NCBI RefSeq assembly: GCF_027019125.1 | Contig: NZ_JALUXE010000034.1 | Location: 467,581-531,580, forward strand | Length of the DNA stretch: 64,000 nucleotides | Reading direction: 5' to 3' | Origin: Roseovarius sp. | GTDB taxonomy: Bacteria; Pseudomonadota; Alphaproteobacteria; Rhodobacterales; Rhodobacteraceae | Part shown: positions 17,749-27,146 of the stretch, piece by piece | How the letters are laid out: the number at the start of each line of letters is the position of its first letter | How positions within the stretch are numbered: position 1 is the first letter of the stretch | The notes under the pieces: generated by a model | What the model saw: the letters and a program-made list of their open reading frames with translations, nothing else | Databases searched by the model: none | What the model was told of the DNA's origin: nothing | Made by a program: the position numbers and the translations under genes

Positions 17749-18677
17749 TCCGCGTTCAGGTCCATGGCAAGGCCGGATACGGGCGTTGCGTTCTCGATCA
17801 TCCCGGTGTCGAGTAGGAACTGTTCAAAGCGCTTGTAGCGGGCGTGATCCAGGGCCGCGGGGCGGGTGGCGAAGCGCGGAAAGGTGTCAACCCAGGCCTT
17901 TTCGTTCAACTCATCCTGCAATTCGGGCGATGTGCCTGCGAAAATTTCCCAGCTCTCCTGTGGGTGATTCATGATGTATTGCGTCGCGCGCTCTGTGGCA
18001 TGCAGAAACCGGCGGATCATGTCGGCATTCATCGTGTCGGGATTGGCGACATAGATCAGCTCGTCATAGGCGGGCACGCCTTCTTCCTCGATGTAGAAAC
18101 ACCGCCCCGGAACACCTTCGATTTCCATCTGATTGAGTTCGAAATTGCGATAGGCCCCAATCACCGCATCGACTTGACCCGACATGAGCGAGGGCGAGAG
18201 AGACCAGTTGACGCTGACCAATTCGATATCGCTCAGGCCATGGCCATGCTGCGCAAGAATGGTCGAGAGCAGCACTTCTTCGACGCCGGCGACCGAAAAG
18301 CCCACCTTGCGCCCCTTGAGGTCAGCGGTGGATTTGATCGGGCCGTCCTCAAGCACCAAGAGGCAGTTGAGAGGGGTCGCGACCAGAGTGCCCACGCGGC
18401 GCAGCGGCAGCCCGTTCTCGATCTGCATGTGCAACTGCGGCTGGTAGGAAATCGCAAGATCGGCCTGGCCGGCGGCCACCATCTTGGGCGGATCGGACGG
18501 ATCGGCAGGTGCGATGACCTCGACCTCAAGTCCGGCCTCTTGGAAATAGCCCAGTTCTTCGGCCACGATGATCGGGCCGTGATCCGGGTTGATGAACCAA
18601 TCCAGAATGAGCGTCATCTTGTCCTGTGCCATGGCCGGGCTGGCGAAAAGAGCAAGGATCAGGGTGAGGTATCTCAT
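17745..18677 (-). CDS. thiY: Thiamine-precursor (HMP-type) ABC substrate-binding protein, ThiY/NMT1-like
   Basis: A 310-residue protein with an N-terminal signal peptide ([19 protein letters not shown]). The mature part has the NMT1/THI5-like fold: [19 protein letters not shown], then [28 protein letters not shown]. These periplasmic proteins bind HMP, formylaminopyrimidine or thiamine. It is embedded in the thiamine operon between the ThiF-like gene and tenA with ATGA overlaps on both sides. No permease or ATPase gene follows: the next gene is on the opposite strand. The rest of the transporter must be encoded elsewhere or have been lost. Confidence 0.88.
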   Translation of the reverse strand: MRYLTLILALFASPAMAQDKMTLILDWFINPDHGPIIVAEELGYFQEAGLEVEVIAPADPSDPPKMVAAGQADLAISYQPQLHMQIENGLPLRRVGTLVATPLNCLLVLEDGPIKSTADLKGRKVGFSVAGVEEVLLSTILAQHGHGLSDIELVSVNWSLSPSLMSGQVDAVIGAYRNFELNQMEIEGVPGRCFYIEEEGVPAYDELIYVANPDTMNADMIRRFLHATERATQYIMNHPQESWEIFAGTSPELQDELNEKAWVDTFPRFATRPAALDHARYKRFEQFLLDTGMIENATPVSGLAMDLNAE

Positions 18678-19657
18678 GTGTCAGTCTCCTGTTGAAGGTC
18701 GCCAAGGGCGATCAAGGCTATCTCTCCGTCCCAATGACCCCGAAGTCGGCTCGCGGCCTGCCACGACCGCAGGCCGGAACGACAGGCCAGCACGACGCGC
18801 GCGGCTTGGGGGCGGATGTTGGGGTGGTCAAAATCGCCAACGCTGAGGCGGCTGGCATTTGGCAGGGCGGGACCGCTCTCGGTCTCGGCGCGCAGGTCGA
18901 CCAGCCAATCGGCGGGCGCGATCTGATCGGGTGCGATAAAACGAAAGCCATCCTCTGGCTCTGGCGCACCGTCAAAACGGAAACCGCCAAAGCGATGACC
19001 GACCGCCTCGAAAGTGACGAGCTGACCCAGCGGATCAGGCTCTATTCCAGCCAAAATTGCCAAGGCCATCTGCGCCTGAAGGCTGCCGATCACTCCCACG
19101 GACGGCCCCAGAACGCCATCAGCATCACAACTGCCCAGCCGGTCCGGCAGATCGGGGAAGAGGGCGCGCAAAGACGGTGCCCCACCGCAGAACCCGCCCA
19201 CATAGCCAGAGGTGCCAACGATAGAAGCGCTGATCAGCGGCGTGCCCTGCGAGAGGCACACATCGGACAGTATGTAGCTCGCCGCGAAGCTGTCGGCGCA
19301 ATCAAGAACCAGATCGGCGGTGGCGACGTGAAGGGGGGCATTCAGCGGATCAAGCGGCTCTGTTACGGGGGAAATCGTGCAATCCGGGTTAAGATCGGCC
19401 ATGTGCCGCGCCGCGACCTGCGCCTTGGGATGGCCGATATCCGTCACGCGAAACAAGGTCTGGCGGTGCAGGTTGCTCAGGGAAACGCGATCACCATCCA
19501 TCAGCGTGATCCGCCCGACGCCCGCGCCCACCAGATACTGAAGCACCGGCGCTGCCAGCCCACCGGCACCCACGACCAGAACATGCGCCGCCGCGAGCCG
19601 ATCCTGTCCCGCGGTCCCGAATTCAGGGAGGGCAGTCTGGCGCATGTAGCGGCTCAT
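18674..19657 (-). CDS. thiF: ThiF/HesA/MoeB-like adenylyltransferase with C-terminal rhodanese-like segment
   Basis: A 327-residue E1-like enzyme that should adenylate the C-terminus of ThiS. The ATP-binding [13 protein letters not shown] lies at residues 30-42, followed by SNLHRQTLF and [10 protein letters not shown]. The conserved [11 protein letters not shown] carries the Cys at residue 177, but the two CxxC pairs that bind zinc in many homologues are absent. A C-terminal rhodanese-like segment (WLVDLRAE, then [11 protein letters not shown] with Cys292) could pass sulfur on. ATG 19657 overlaps the thiE stop (ATGA), which sets the start. It shares one operon with thiS, thiG and thiO, so a role in thiazole formation is well supported by context. 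Confidence 0.9.
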   Translation of the reverse strand: MSRYMRQTALPEFGTAGQDRLAAAHVLVVGAGGLAAPVLQYLVGAGVGRITLMDGDRVSLSNLHRQTLFRVTDIGHPKAQVAARHMADLNPDCTISPVTEPLDPLNAPLHVATADLVLDCADSFAASYILSDVCLSQGTPLISASIVGTSGYVGGFCGGAPSLRALFPDLPDRLGSCDADGVLGPSVGVIGSLQAQMALAILAGIEPDPLGQLVTFEAVGHRFGGFRFDGAPEPEDGFRFIAPDQIAPADWLVDLRAETESGPALPNASRLSVGDFDHPNIRPQAARVVLACRSGLRSWQAASRLRGHWDGEIALIALGDLQQETDT

Positions 19658-20250
19658 CCCGACACATCCAACCATTGCCGCACCCGCGCCTCTGGGTCGG
19701 CGTGAAGGGTTATATCGGTCACGGCAGAGACGATATCCGCCCCGGCCGCATAGGCCCCGCCCGCCCGCTCCACAGACATGCCGCCAATGGCGACGAGGGG
19801 AATGTCGCCGATCAGGCGCTTCCATTCCGTCAGCTTGTCCAGCCCCTGTTCGTGCCATTTCATCTTTTTGAGAATGGTGGGATAGACCGGGCCAAGTGCC
19901 ACGTAATCGGGATCATACGAGAGCGCCCGGTCAAGTTCGGCATGGTCATGCGTGCTGAGCCCGAGTTTGATCCCGGCGCGGCGCAGAGCGGCAATGTCGG
20001 CCGTGTCCAGATCCTCTTGGCCCAGATGCACCCAATCGCAGCCTGCATCAATCGCCGCCTGCCAGTGATCGTTGACCACGAGAGTCGCGCCATGGGCACG
20101 GCACAGGCTCTGTCCCTGCACAATTTCATCCCGCAGGGCTTCGTCCGTGAGGTCTTTGATGCGCAACTGCACGAGCGCAACGCCAAGCGGAAGCAGGCGG
20201 CGCAGCCAGTCCGTATGATCGAAAATCGGATAGAAACGCGTCAGAGACAT
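19654..20250 (-). CDS. thiE: Thiamine phosphate synthase
   Basis: A 198-residue TIM-barrel enzyme that joins HMP pyrophosphate and thiazole phosphate to form thiamine monophosphate. Family motifs present are [47 protein letters not shown], and [14 protein letters not shown], with GPVYPTILK near the phosphate site. It overlaps the thiG stop by one base at 20250 (TGATG) and the thiF-like start by ATGA. It is shorter than the usual ~210 residues but has all the core motifs. Confidence 0.93.
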   Translation of the reverse strand: MSLTRFYPIFDHTDWLRRLLPLGVALVQLRIKDLTDEALRDEIVQGQSLCRAHGATLVVNDHWQAAIDAGCDWVHLGQEDLDTADIAALRRAGIKLGLSTHDHAELDRALSYDPDYVALGPVYPTILKKMKWHEQGLDKLTEWKRLIGDIPLVAIGGMSVERAGGAYAAGADIVSAVTDITLHADPEARVRQWLDVSG

Positions 20251-21020
20251 CAGGTGAACGCCCTCCCGAATACAGGGGTAGAGGGGGCGGCCATATCACG
20301 CGGCTCCATCGGGTCAGCCTCATAGGCCAGGCGGCCGGCCTCGAGTGCGCGTGCGAAACCTTCGGCCATTGCCGCCGGGTCGCCCGCTTTGGCCACCGCG
20401 GTATTGAGCAGAACGGCGTCATAGCCCAGCTCCATTGCGTGTGCAGCTTGTGAGGGCAGGCCCAAACCGGCGTCGATGACCAATGGCAGATCGGGGAAAT
20501 GCGCCCGCAAACTGCGCAAGCCATAGATATTGTTGAGGCCAAGGCCCGTGCCGATGGGCGCGCCCCAAGGCATCAGCACCCGGCACCCGGCCTCGACCAG
20601 CCGTTCGCAGAGCACAAGATCTTCGGTGCAATATGGAAACACCTGAAATCCGTCATCGGTCAGGATGCGTGCCGCCTCGACCAGACCGAAAGGGTCAGGC
20701 TGAAGTGTGTCGGCATGGCCGATCACCTCGAGTTTTATCCAGTTGGTGTCAAAGAGCTCGCGCGCCATCTGCGCCGTTGTCACGGCCTCGCGCACCGAAT
20801 GGCAACCGGCGGTATTGGGCAGGACATGCACCCCGAGATCGGCGATCATGTCCCAGAACGCCTGCCCGGCCCGCTCGCCCCCCGCCTCGCGGCGCACGGA
20901 CACGGTTGCGATTCCCGCGCCAGAGCGTTTGAAGGCCTCGGCAAGGATTGCGGGCGATGGATATTGCGCCGTGCCCAGCATCAGCCGCGAGCTGACCTCA
21001 GTCTCGTAGAAAACAGGCAT
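20250..21020 (-). CDS. thiG: Thiazole synthase
   Basis: A 256-residue thiazole synthase starting at ATG 21020 ([20 protein letters not shown]). It has the dehydroglycine/DXP binding motifs: [42 protein letters not shown] with the Schiff-base lysine, and [12 protein letters not shown], then [20 protein letters not shown]. The enzyme condenses deoxyxylulose phosphate, dehydroglycine and thiocarboxylated ThiS to the thiazole. One base separates its ATG from the thiS stop, and it shares a base with thiE, as expected for a coupled thiS-thiG-thiE unit. Confidence 0.95.
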   Translation of the reverse strand: MPVFYETEVSSRLMLGTAQYPSPAILAEAFKRSGAGIATVSVRREAGGERAGQAFWDMIADLGVHVLPNTAGCHSVREAVTTAQMARELFDTNWIKLEVIGHADTLQPDPFGLVEAARILTDDGFQVFPYCTEDLVLCERLVEAGCRVLMPWGAPIGTGLGLNNIYGLRSLRAHFPDLPLVIDAGLGLPSQAAHAMELGYDAVLLNTAVAKAGDPAAMAEGFARALEAGRLAYEADPMEPRDMAAPSTPVFGRAFT

Positions 21021-21021
21021 G

Positions 21022-21219
21022 TCAGCCCCCTTGCCGTGGCGCGACAATTTCGATCCTGTCGCCCTCATTCAGTCTCTGTTCTGGCCTTATTGCAGCGGGA
21101 ACGAAGCTTTCGTTCACTGCTGTCGCCACCTTGGCCCCGCCATACCCCAACTCGACCAGCAGCGCGTCGAGCGTTGCGGCGGTGCTGTCGCGTGGGGTGC
21201 CGTTAACCGTGATCTTCAT
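21022..21219 (-). CDS. thiS: Sulfur carrier protein ThiS
   Basis: A 65-residue ubiquitin-like sulfur carrier. It starts [20 protein letters not shown] and ends in the essential diglycine (RQGG), which is adenylated by the ThiF-like protein and thiocarboxylated. ATG 21219 lies 17 bases inside the 3' end of thiO, so the two are translationally linked. The open frame extends further upstream, but that part is thiO in another frame. It should supply sulfur to ThiG. Confidence 0.93.
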   Translation of the reverse strand: MKITVNGTPRDSTAATLDALLVELGYGGAKVATAVNESFVPAAIRPEQRLNEGDRIEIVAPRQGG

Positions 21220-22192
21220 GTGACAAAAACTCCGGTGTTTCATTGTTGCCTGTGACCAGATTGGCCACCATCCGCGCCACCACAGGTGACAAGAGAAAGC
21301 CGTGGCGGAAGAGACCGTTGGCATGGATCGTGCCGTTTTGTTGAATGATCCGCGGCAGATTGTCGGGAAAGGCCGGGCGTGCGTCGGCACCGATCTCCAA
21401 CACCTCCGCCTCGCCAAAGGCCGGGTGCAGGGCATAAGCCGCAGACAGCAGTTCCATCACGGACCTGGCTGAGGCACGTCCGCGTTCCGCACTCTCGATC
21501 TGTGTTGCGCCCAGCATGAACACCCCATCGCCGCGCGGCACGATATAGAGCGGAAATCGCGGGTGCAGCAGGCGAACAGGCCGAGATAGGGTCACATCCC
21601 GACTGTGCAAGACGACCATCTCGCCCTTGACGCCGCGCAGATTGGGCAGGCTATCCTGTGCTGCAAGACCGCGACAGTCGATGATCGATCCCGTGGGGGC
21701 GGTATCGCTCTGCTCGAACCGTCCGCCGGCCGCGTGTAGCCGCGTGCGCAGGTGCATGAGCGCAGCGCGCGGGTTGATATGCGCCTCGTCTGGAAAGAAA
21801 AGCGCGCGGTCATGGCGATCCGCCAGATGTGGCTCTAATTCCGCCAAATCAGAGCCTGAAACCATCCGATGCCCTCGGGTTCGGCGCGCGAATTGGTCGA
21901 GTTCGCGGCGGTCGCGGTCCAAGGTCACGACAAGTGATCCGCGGCGTATCACCTCGACACCCTGCGCTGCCCACCAGTCAGCGGCCTCTTGACCCAGGCG
22001 CACCACCGGCTCTTCTGCGGAAAAGCCTTCGCAAAATGGGGCAAGCATGCCGCCCGCCCACCAAGAACAGGCATGCGTGCCGGGTTCCGGTGCCGGATCA
22101 CGCAAAGTGACGGAAATTCCACGTGCCAAGAGTTCGGTTGCCACGCAGAGGCCAACAATGCCCGCGCCCCGTATGGTGACCGCCTCGGTCAT
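21203..22192 (-). CDS. thiO: Glycine oxidase ThiO
   Basis: A 329-residue DAO-family flavoenzyme. The FAD-binding motif IRGAGIVGLCVATELLARG is at the N-terminus, and CSWWAGGMLAPFCEG is characteristic of ThiO. It oxidises glycine to dehydroglycine (iminoacetate), the glycine-derived input to ThiG in aerobic bacteria, in place of ThiH. Its start overlaps the thiD stop (ATGA, 22192-22189), and its 3' end overlaps thiS by 17 bases. Presence of ThiO and not ThiH agrees with an aerobic lifestyle. Confidence 0.93.
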   Translation of the reverse strand: MTEAVTIRGAGIVGLCVATELLARGISVTLRDPAPEPGTHACSWWAGGMLAPFCEGFSAEEPVVRLGQEAADWWAAQGVEVIRRGSLVVTLDRDRRELDQFARRTRGHRMVSGSDLAELEPHLADRHDRALFFPDEAHINPRAALMHLRTRLHAAGGRFEQSDTAPTGSIIDCRGLAAQDSLPNLRGVKGEMVVLHSRDVTLSRPVRLLHPRFPLYIVPRGDGVFMLGATQIESAERGRASARSVMELLSAAYALHPAFGEAEVLEIGADARPAFPDNLPRIIQQNGTIHANGLFRHGFLLSPVVARMVANLVTGNNETPEFLSHEDHG

Positions 22193-22983
22193 GTCCAGAC
22201 CTCGTGGAAATGATGGACCGGGCCATGCCCTTGACCGATCTCCAGCGTATCGGCGGCAAGGATCGCGTGATGCAACCAGCCATGGGCGGCGGACACAGCC
22301 TTTGGCAAGGTTAGTCCCTTTGCCAGCTGCGCCGCGATGGCCGATGATAGCGTACAGCCGGTGCCATGAGTGTTCCGCGTGCTGATGCGCGGAGCGTCCA
22401 GGCGGATCACCTCATCAGCCATCAACCAATCGGTGCAGGTCTCGCCCTGTGCGTGCCCGCCTTTCATCAAGACGGCCTTGGCCCCCATTTGACGCAAAAG
22501 CGAGCCCTGCGCCTGCATCTCGGCATCGTCCTGCGCCTCTGCCACGCCCAAAAGTGCCGCCGCCTCAGGCAAATTCGGGGTGAGGAGATCAGCACGCGGC
22601 ACGAGATGCGCGATGAGCGCGGCACGCGCTGTGTCCGGCAAAAGGCGCGCGCCGGATTTCGCAACCATCACAGGATCGAGGACAATCGGGCCATGATACT
22701 CTGTCAGCGCCCCTGCCACGGTTTCGATCAAACTGGCATCGCCCAACATGCCGATCTTGATGCAATCGACCCTGATATCGCCCAAAACAGCCTTGATTTG
22801 CGCCGCTACGATCGCATTCGGAATGGCATGCACATCGGTCACGGCGCAGGTGTTTTGCGCGGTGACGGCTGTGATCACGCTCGCGCCATAAACGCCAAGC
22901 GCCGAAAAAGTCTTGAGATCCGCCTGAATACCCGCACCTCCGCCGCTGTCGGAGCCTGCGATCGTCAAAGCTGTGGCAACCAT
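22189..22983 (-). CDS. thiD: Hydroxymethylpyrimidine/phosphomethylpyrimidine kinase
   Basis: A 264-residue ribokinase-fold enzyme that phosphorylates HMP twice to give HMP pyrophosphate. Motifs include LTIAGSDSGGGAGIQADLK, TAVTAQNTCAV, VLDPVMVAKSGARLL, LTPNLPEAAALLG and the anion-hole sequence STRNTHGTGCTLSSAIAAQ. It is the first gene of the thiamine operon and follows the TPP riboswitch; AGAGGA upstream of ATG 22983 is the likely ribosome-binding site. No thiC is seen in the window, so HMP must come from elsewhere or by salvage. Confidence 0.95.
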   Translation of the reverse strand: MVATALTIAGSDSGGGAGIQADLKTFSALGVYGASVITAVTAQNTCAVTDVHAIPNAIVAAQIKAVLGDIRVDCIKIGMLGDASLIETVAGALTEYHGPIVLDPVMVAKSGARLLPDTARAALIAHLVPRADLLTPNLPEAAALLGVAEAQDDAEMQAQGSLLRQMGAKAVLMKGGHAQGETCTDWLMADEVIRLDAPRISTRNTHGTGCTLSSAIAAQLAKGLTLPKAVSAAHGWLHHAILAADTLEIGQGHGPVHHFHEVWT

Positions 22984-23005
22984 TTGCCATTCCTCTCGTC
23001 TTGCG

Positions 23006-23049
23006 GGGAACGGACGGGGGGCGCGCCGGGCGAGCTGAAGTCCGTTCCC
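23006..23049 (-). promoter_or_regulatory. Expression platform: anti-P1 helix of the TPP riboswitch
   Basis: The 3' end of the aptamer, GGGAACGGAC (23049-23040), is perfectly complementary over 10 bases to GTCCGTTCCC (23015-23006) downstream. Forming this helix would destroy P1. When ligand holds P1 closed, the freed downstream strand contains GTTCC, which can pair with GGAAT in the thiD ribosome-binding region around 22993-22989. That suggests translational sequestration. No U-run follows, so a classic terminator is not seen. Helices are read from sequence; the mechanism is inferred. Confidence 0.65.
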
Positions 23050-23126
23050 TACGCCGGCATCACCCGGATCAGGTTCGATGGGTTGGCGAGGCGCCTCTCA
23101 GCCCGGATTGCGGGCACCCCAACGGA
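23041..23126 (-). ncRNA. TPP riboswitch (THI element) upstream of thiD
   Basis: On the minus strand the leader has all the conserved parts of a TPP aptamer. The P1 strands TCCGTT (23126-23121) and AACGGA (23046-23041) pair. Between them are GGGGTGCCC, the pyrimidine-sensing GGGCTGAGAGG, then GAACCTGATCCGGGT, GATGCCGGCGTAGGG. The aptamer ends about 57 bases before the thiD start. Binding of thiamine pyrophosphate should switch the whole eight-gene operon off. Aptamer identity is very secure; the switching mechanism is covered in the next entry. Confidence 0.96.
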
Positions 23127-23234
23127 TGAGAACGATTGCTAACAGCCGGTTTCATGCGCTGCAAGAGGAGAATGCGAGACAGGAAATGTCGCAAACAGCC
23201 GACAAACCGGCGCCATAACGCGCCACGCTGAGAC

Positions 23235-24626
23235 ATGGCCCCCTTGCAGAAAGTTGCTCCGATGTCCTTTGCCTCCAACCCTCATCAATTCGACCGCGTT
23301 GCGAAATTCGTGCTCGACCGCACACTTGAAATACCACAGGAAGTGCTGGAGCGAATGGCCCTTTTGCTGGTCGATACGCTCGGCGTTGCGGCGGGCGCAG
23401 CGACGCTGGAGGTGGGGCGCATCGCGCGCGAGTTCGCGGTGGAGTTTCATGCCGCTGGGAGTGACAAACACAGCGCTACCTTGCTCTTTGATGGGCGACG
23501 TTGCGCCATGCCAGGCGCAGCTTGGGCGCTGGCCACGCAAATCGACAATCTTGATGGGCATGACGGCTATAATCCAACCAAAGGGCATATTGGCTGCGCG
23601 CTGGTGCCGGCCCTATTTGCCTTTGCGGGGCAGCATCCGAAGTTGACCGGACGACAGGCGCTCACCGCGCTTGCCATGGGGTATGAGGTGGCGGCGCGGG
23701 CGGGGGTGGCCCTTCATGCAACCACTGCGGATTACCACACTTCGGGTGCGTGGAACGCGCTGGGCGTTGCGGCCATCGGGGCGCATTTGCGCGGGCAACC
23801 CTCCGATATTCTGCGCGAGGCGATGGGAATCGCAGAGTACCACGGTCCGCGTAGCCAGATGATGCGCGAGATCGCCAATCCCACCATGCTGCACGACGGG
23901 TCTGGCATGGGCGCTCTTGTGGGAATTTCGTCTCTGTTACTGGCAGAGCGCGGCTTTACCGGCGCGCCCGCGATCACGATCGAGGGGCAAGAGGTTGCGC
24001 CTATCTGGGAGGATTTGGGACAGGATTGGACGATCCTGCGCAATTACATCAAGCCCTATCCGATTTGCCGCTGGGCGCATGGTGCGCTTGAGGGGGTGCG
24101 CGTGCTGATGGTTGAACATGGCGTCCGGGCCGCCGAGATCGAGCGACTTGAAGTGGCGACTTTTGCGCAATCGGCTGCCCTTTTCCCCGGACTGCCCAAA
24201 ACGACGAGCGAGGCGCAGTATTCGCTGGGCTTCGCATTGGCCACGTTGCTGGTGCATGGAAGAATCGGGCCGGAGCATATCACTGATGCGGGATTGAATG
24301 ATCCGGAGGTCGCCCGTCTGCACGCCCGCATCACGGTGCGCGAAGAGCCCCGCCATTCTGCCCGCTTTCCCGCCGGGCGATGGTCTGATGTGACGGCGAT
24401 CCTGCAAGATGGGCGACGACTGACATCGGGTGATGTCAACGCGCGCGGCGGCCCGGAGGCCCCGATGCCCGAGGCGGATGTGCGCGCCAAACTGGGTGCG
24501 ATGGCAGGGCATGTTCTGTCAGAGGGACGCATTGCGGCGCTCTGGGATATGAAACAGAGACTGTTTCAGCCTGATATGCTGTTCTCGGAATTGGCCGATC
24601 TGGTTGCGCCCGCCCCAGACCGATAG
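23235..24626 (+). CDS. MmgE/PrpD family protein
   Basis: About 463 residues from ATG 23235, or 454 from ATG 23262 (MSFASNPHQFDRVAKFVLDR), which is more like a family N-terminus. Typical MmgE/PrpD features are LLLVDTLGVAAGAA, IDNLDGHDGYNPTKGHIGCA, ALAMGYEVAARAGVALH, the central TSGAWNALGVAAIGAHLRG, and KPYPICRWAHGALEGV. The family includes 2-methylcitrate dehydratase and related dehydratases/isomerases, but many members have other substrates. The gene stands alone after the divergent riboswitch leader and ends against the ccrM terminator. No other methylcitrate-cycle genes are nearby, so 2-methylcitrate specificity is not supported. Confidence 0.85.
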   Translation: MAPLQKVAPMSFASNPHQFDRVAKFVLDRTLEIPQEVLERMALLLVDTLGVAAGAATLEVGRIAREFAVEFHAAGSDKHSATLLFDGRRCAMPGAAWALATQIDNLDGHDGYNPTKGHIGCALVPALFAFAGQHPKLTGRQALTALAMGYEVAARAGVALHATTADYHTSGAWNALGVAAIGAHLRGQPSDILREAMGIAEYHGPRSQMMREIANPTMLHDGSGMGALVGISSLLLAERGFTGAPAITIEGQEVAPIWEDLGQDWTILRNYIKPYPICRWAHGALEGVRVLMVEHGVRAAEIERLEVATFAQSAALFPGLPKTTSEAQYSLGFALATLLVHGRIGPEHITDAGLNDPEVARLHARITVREEPRHSARFPAGRWSDVTAILQDGRRLTSGDVNARGGPEAPMPEADVRAKLGAMAGHVLSEGRIAALWDMKQRLFQPDMLFSELADLVAPAPDR

Positions 24627-24628
24627 CG

Positions 24629-24655
24629 AAAAAAGCCCCGCCAGAGAGGCGGGGC
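24629..24655 (-). terminator. Rho-independent terminator of ccrM
   Basis: Read on the minus strand, GCCCCGCC - TCTCT - GGCGGGGC (24655-24635) forms an 8-bp GC-rich stem with a five-base loop, followed by six U residues (24634-24629). It lies 53 bases after the ccrM stop and begins two bases from the convergent MmgE/PrpD stop codon, so it also separates the two convergent transcripts. Confidence 0.9.
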
Positions 24656-24708
24656 AGGTCAATGGTGCCCGAGAAAGTCAGGCCTTGGGCACCGGCGGTG
24701 TCTGAGAA

Positions 24709-25830
<1,122 letters not shown>

Positions 25831-25872
25831 CTATCCCGGCGCTTTTGCGCTCTGGTCGTTGGAGACCAAGAT

Positions 25873-25911
25873 GAGTCAAACCCGAATCGCCGTCAAATTC
25901 TTTTTTGAATC
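25873..25911. promoter_or_regulatory. Cluster of three GANTC sites upstream of ccrM
   Basis: The 96 bases between rnhB and ccrM contain GAGTC at 25873, GAATC at 25884 and GAATC at 25907. Three sites in 39 bases is far above chance for a 5-base motif. CcrM methylates GANTC, and the ccrM promoter of Caulobacter is silenced when its GANTC sites are methylated, so autoregulation by methylation state is a reasonable inference. A T-rich run also lies within this stretch. Confidence 0.7.
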
Positions 25912-25917
25912 AGTGGC

Positions 25918-26541
25918 TTAGTTATTTTCTTGATACAAGATGTTGTGGACGGGTTTGAACGAACGCCTATGATGTGGGGTTACACCAAGATTTAGAAGCG
26001 CCTGTTTGTGGCTTTTCGACGGGTATCCGGCGTTCCGTTCCCAGCCATAGCCGGGGAACTGTTGCGCCAAATCCCACATGATCCGGTCGCGCCTGATTTT
26101 TGCCACAATTGAGGCCGCCGCAATCGAGAGAGAGACCGCATCGCCGCGCACGATCGCACGGGCAGGAAGGGTCAGGCCGCGCGGGATCAGGTTGCCGTCG
26201 ATCAAGACGAGATCGGGCGGAGGGTCGAGGGCTGCGATCGCCCGCTCCATCGCCAGATGCGCGGCGCGCAGGATATTGATCTCGTCAATCTCTGCGACGC
26301 TGGCATGGGCCACGCTGACTTGGGCAGAGGTATGGATCGCCTCACAGAGCGCGGCACGTCGCGCGGCACTCAGTTTCTTTGAGTCGTTCAGGCCTTCGGG
26401 GACATTCGCCGGATCAAGGATCACGGCGGCGGCAGTGACCGGCCCGGCCAACGGTCCACGCCCAACTTCATCCACCCCGGCGATGCGGAGATACCCCTCG
26501 GACAGGGCGGCGCGCTCATGGGTGAAATCGGGGCCAAGCAT
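25918..26541 (-). CDS. rnhB: Ribonuclease HII
   Basis: About 207 residues from ATG 26541 (MLGPDFTHERAALSEGYLRI); ATG 26556 is an alternative five codons upstream. The enzyme removes ribonucleotides from DNA. Catalytic acidic residues are in IAGVDEVGRGPLAGPVTAAAV (DE), in VLIDGNLIPRG (D) and in the segment following IVKGDA-like IVRGDAVSLSIAAASIVAK. The conserved RDRIMWDLAQQFPGYGWERN, then GYPSKSHKQAL, confirm RNase HII over HI. It lies immediately upstream of ccrM on the same strand, with 96 bases between. Confidence 0.95.
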   Translation of the reverse strand: MLGPDFTHERAALSEGYLRIAGVDEVGRGPLAGPVTAAAVILDPANVPEGLNDSKKLSAARRAALCEAIHTSAQVSVAHASVAEIDEINILRAAHLAMERAIAALDPPPDLVLIDGNLIPRGLTLPARAIVRGDAVSLSIAAASIVAKIRRDRIMWDLAQQFPGYGWERNAGYPSKSHKQALLNLGVTPHHRRSFKPVHNILYQENN

Positions 26542-26575
26542 GGCCTCTCGTCGCATGATCCGCGGATAAATGCAA

Positions 26576-26597
26576 AGGGAGGGGCGCGCCCCTCCCT
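26576..26597 (-). terminator. Perfect 22-base inverted repeat, probable terminator
   Basis: AGGGAGGGGCG at 26576-26586 is followed at once by its exact complement CGCCCCTCCCT at 26587-26597. On the minus strand it lies 21 bases after the stop of the secreted-protein gene and just before rnhB. Only a short T-rich tail (TTTGCATTT) follows, so termination may be inefficient and allow read-through to rnhB. Confidence 0.6.
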
Positions 26598-26618
26598 CTG
26601 TTTGCCTGTTTGATGGGT

Positions 26619-27119
26619 TCAGTAATATCCGTATTGGTTCAAACAGTGATCGCGGTAGATCACTTGATGTTGCCCACCCACGCGAACGGCGCAGGCCGAC
26701 GGCAACGCGCGGTAAGAGCCGTAGCGGTGGCTCAGGCAGCGGCCAGAATATCCCGCGCGGTTGCCCGCATAGACCCGGCATGCCCCCGGCAGGTTGACAC
26801 GCTGCGCCCGCCCGTAATTTCTGTCATAGCGCCCGCGATCATTGTCATGGCCGCGATGACCATGGCCTCTGTCATAGCGCCGATGATCGTCATCGTAGTC
26901 CCGATCATCGTAGTCGCGGTATCTGCGATCATCCCGATACACGCCGTTGTTGTTTTGCTTGTTGTTGCTGGCAATTGCCGCACCGACGATGGCGCCAAGG
27001 GCAAGCCCGACGGCGAGGTTGCGATTGTCGCTGCGGTCGCGGGCGAGGGCGGGGGTTGCCGTAGCCGTGGTCAGCGCAAGCGCGCCGATCATCAGGGCAG
27101 AGGTAACTTTGCTGAACAT
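26619..27119 (-). CDS. Secreted glycine-zipper / His-Arg-Tyr-rich small protein
   Basis: A 166-residue protein with a clear signal peptide (MFSKVTSALMIGALALTTAT, cleavage after ALA). It then has a short glycine-zipper-like segment AVGLALGAIVGAAIASN, a low-complexity stretch rich in Asp, Arg, Tyr and His (about residues 60-105), and an ordered tail with four cysteines around LPGACRVYAGNRAGYSGRCL and YRDHCLNQYGYY. It is probably periplasmic or envelope-attached. A second gene with the same overall plan lies 27 bases upstream, so the two seem to be a cotranscribed paralogous pair. I do not recognise a characterised family; RcnB-like proteins share the His/Arg/Tyr-rich composition. Confidence 0.75.
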   Translation of the reverse strand: MFSKVTSALMIGALALTTATATPALARDRSDNRNLAVGLALGAIVGAAIASNNKQNNNGVYRDDRRYRDYDDRDYDDDHRRYDRGHGHRGHDNDRGRYDRNYGRAQRVNLPGACRVYAGNRAGYSGRCLSHRYGSYRALPSACAVRVGGQHQVIYRDHCLNQYGYY

Positions 27120-27146
27120 GGGTTTATCCTTTCCGGGGCACAGGGC

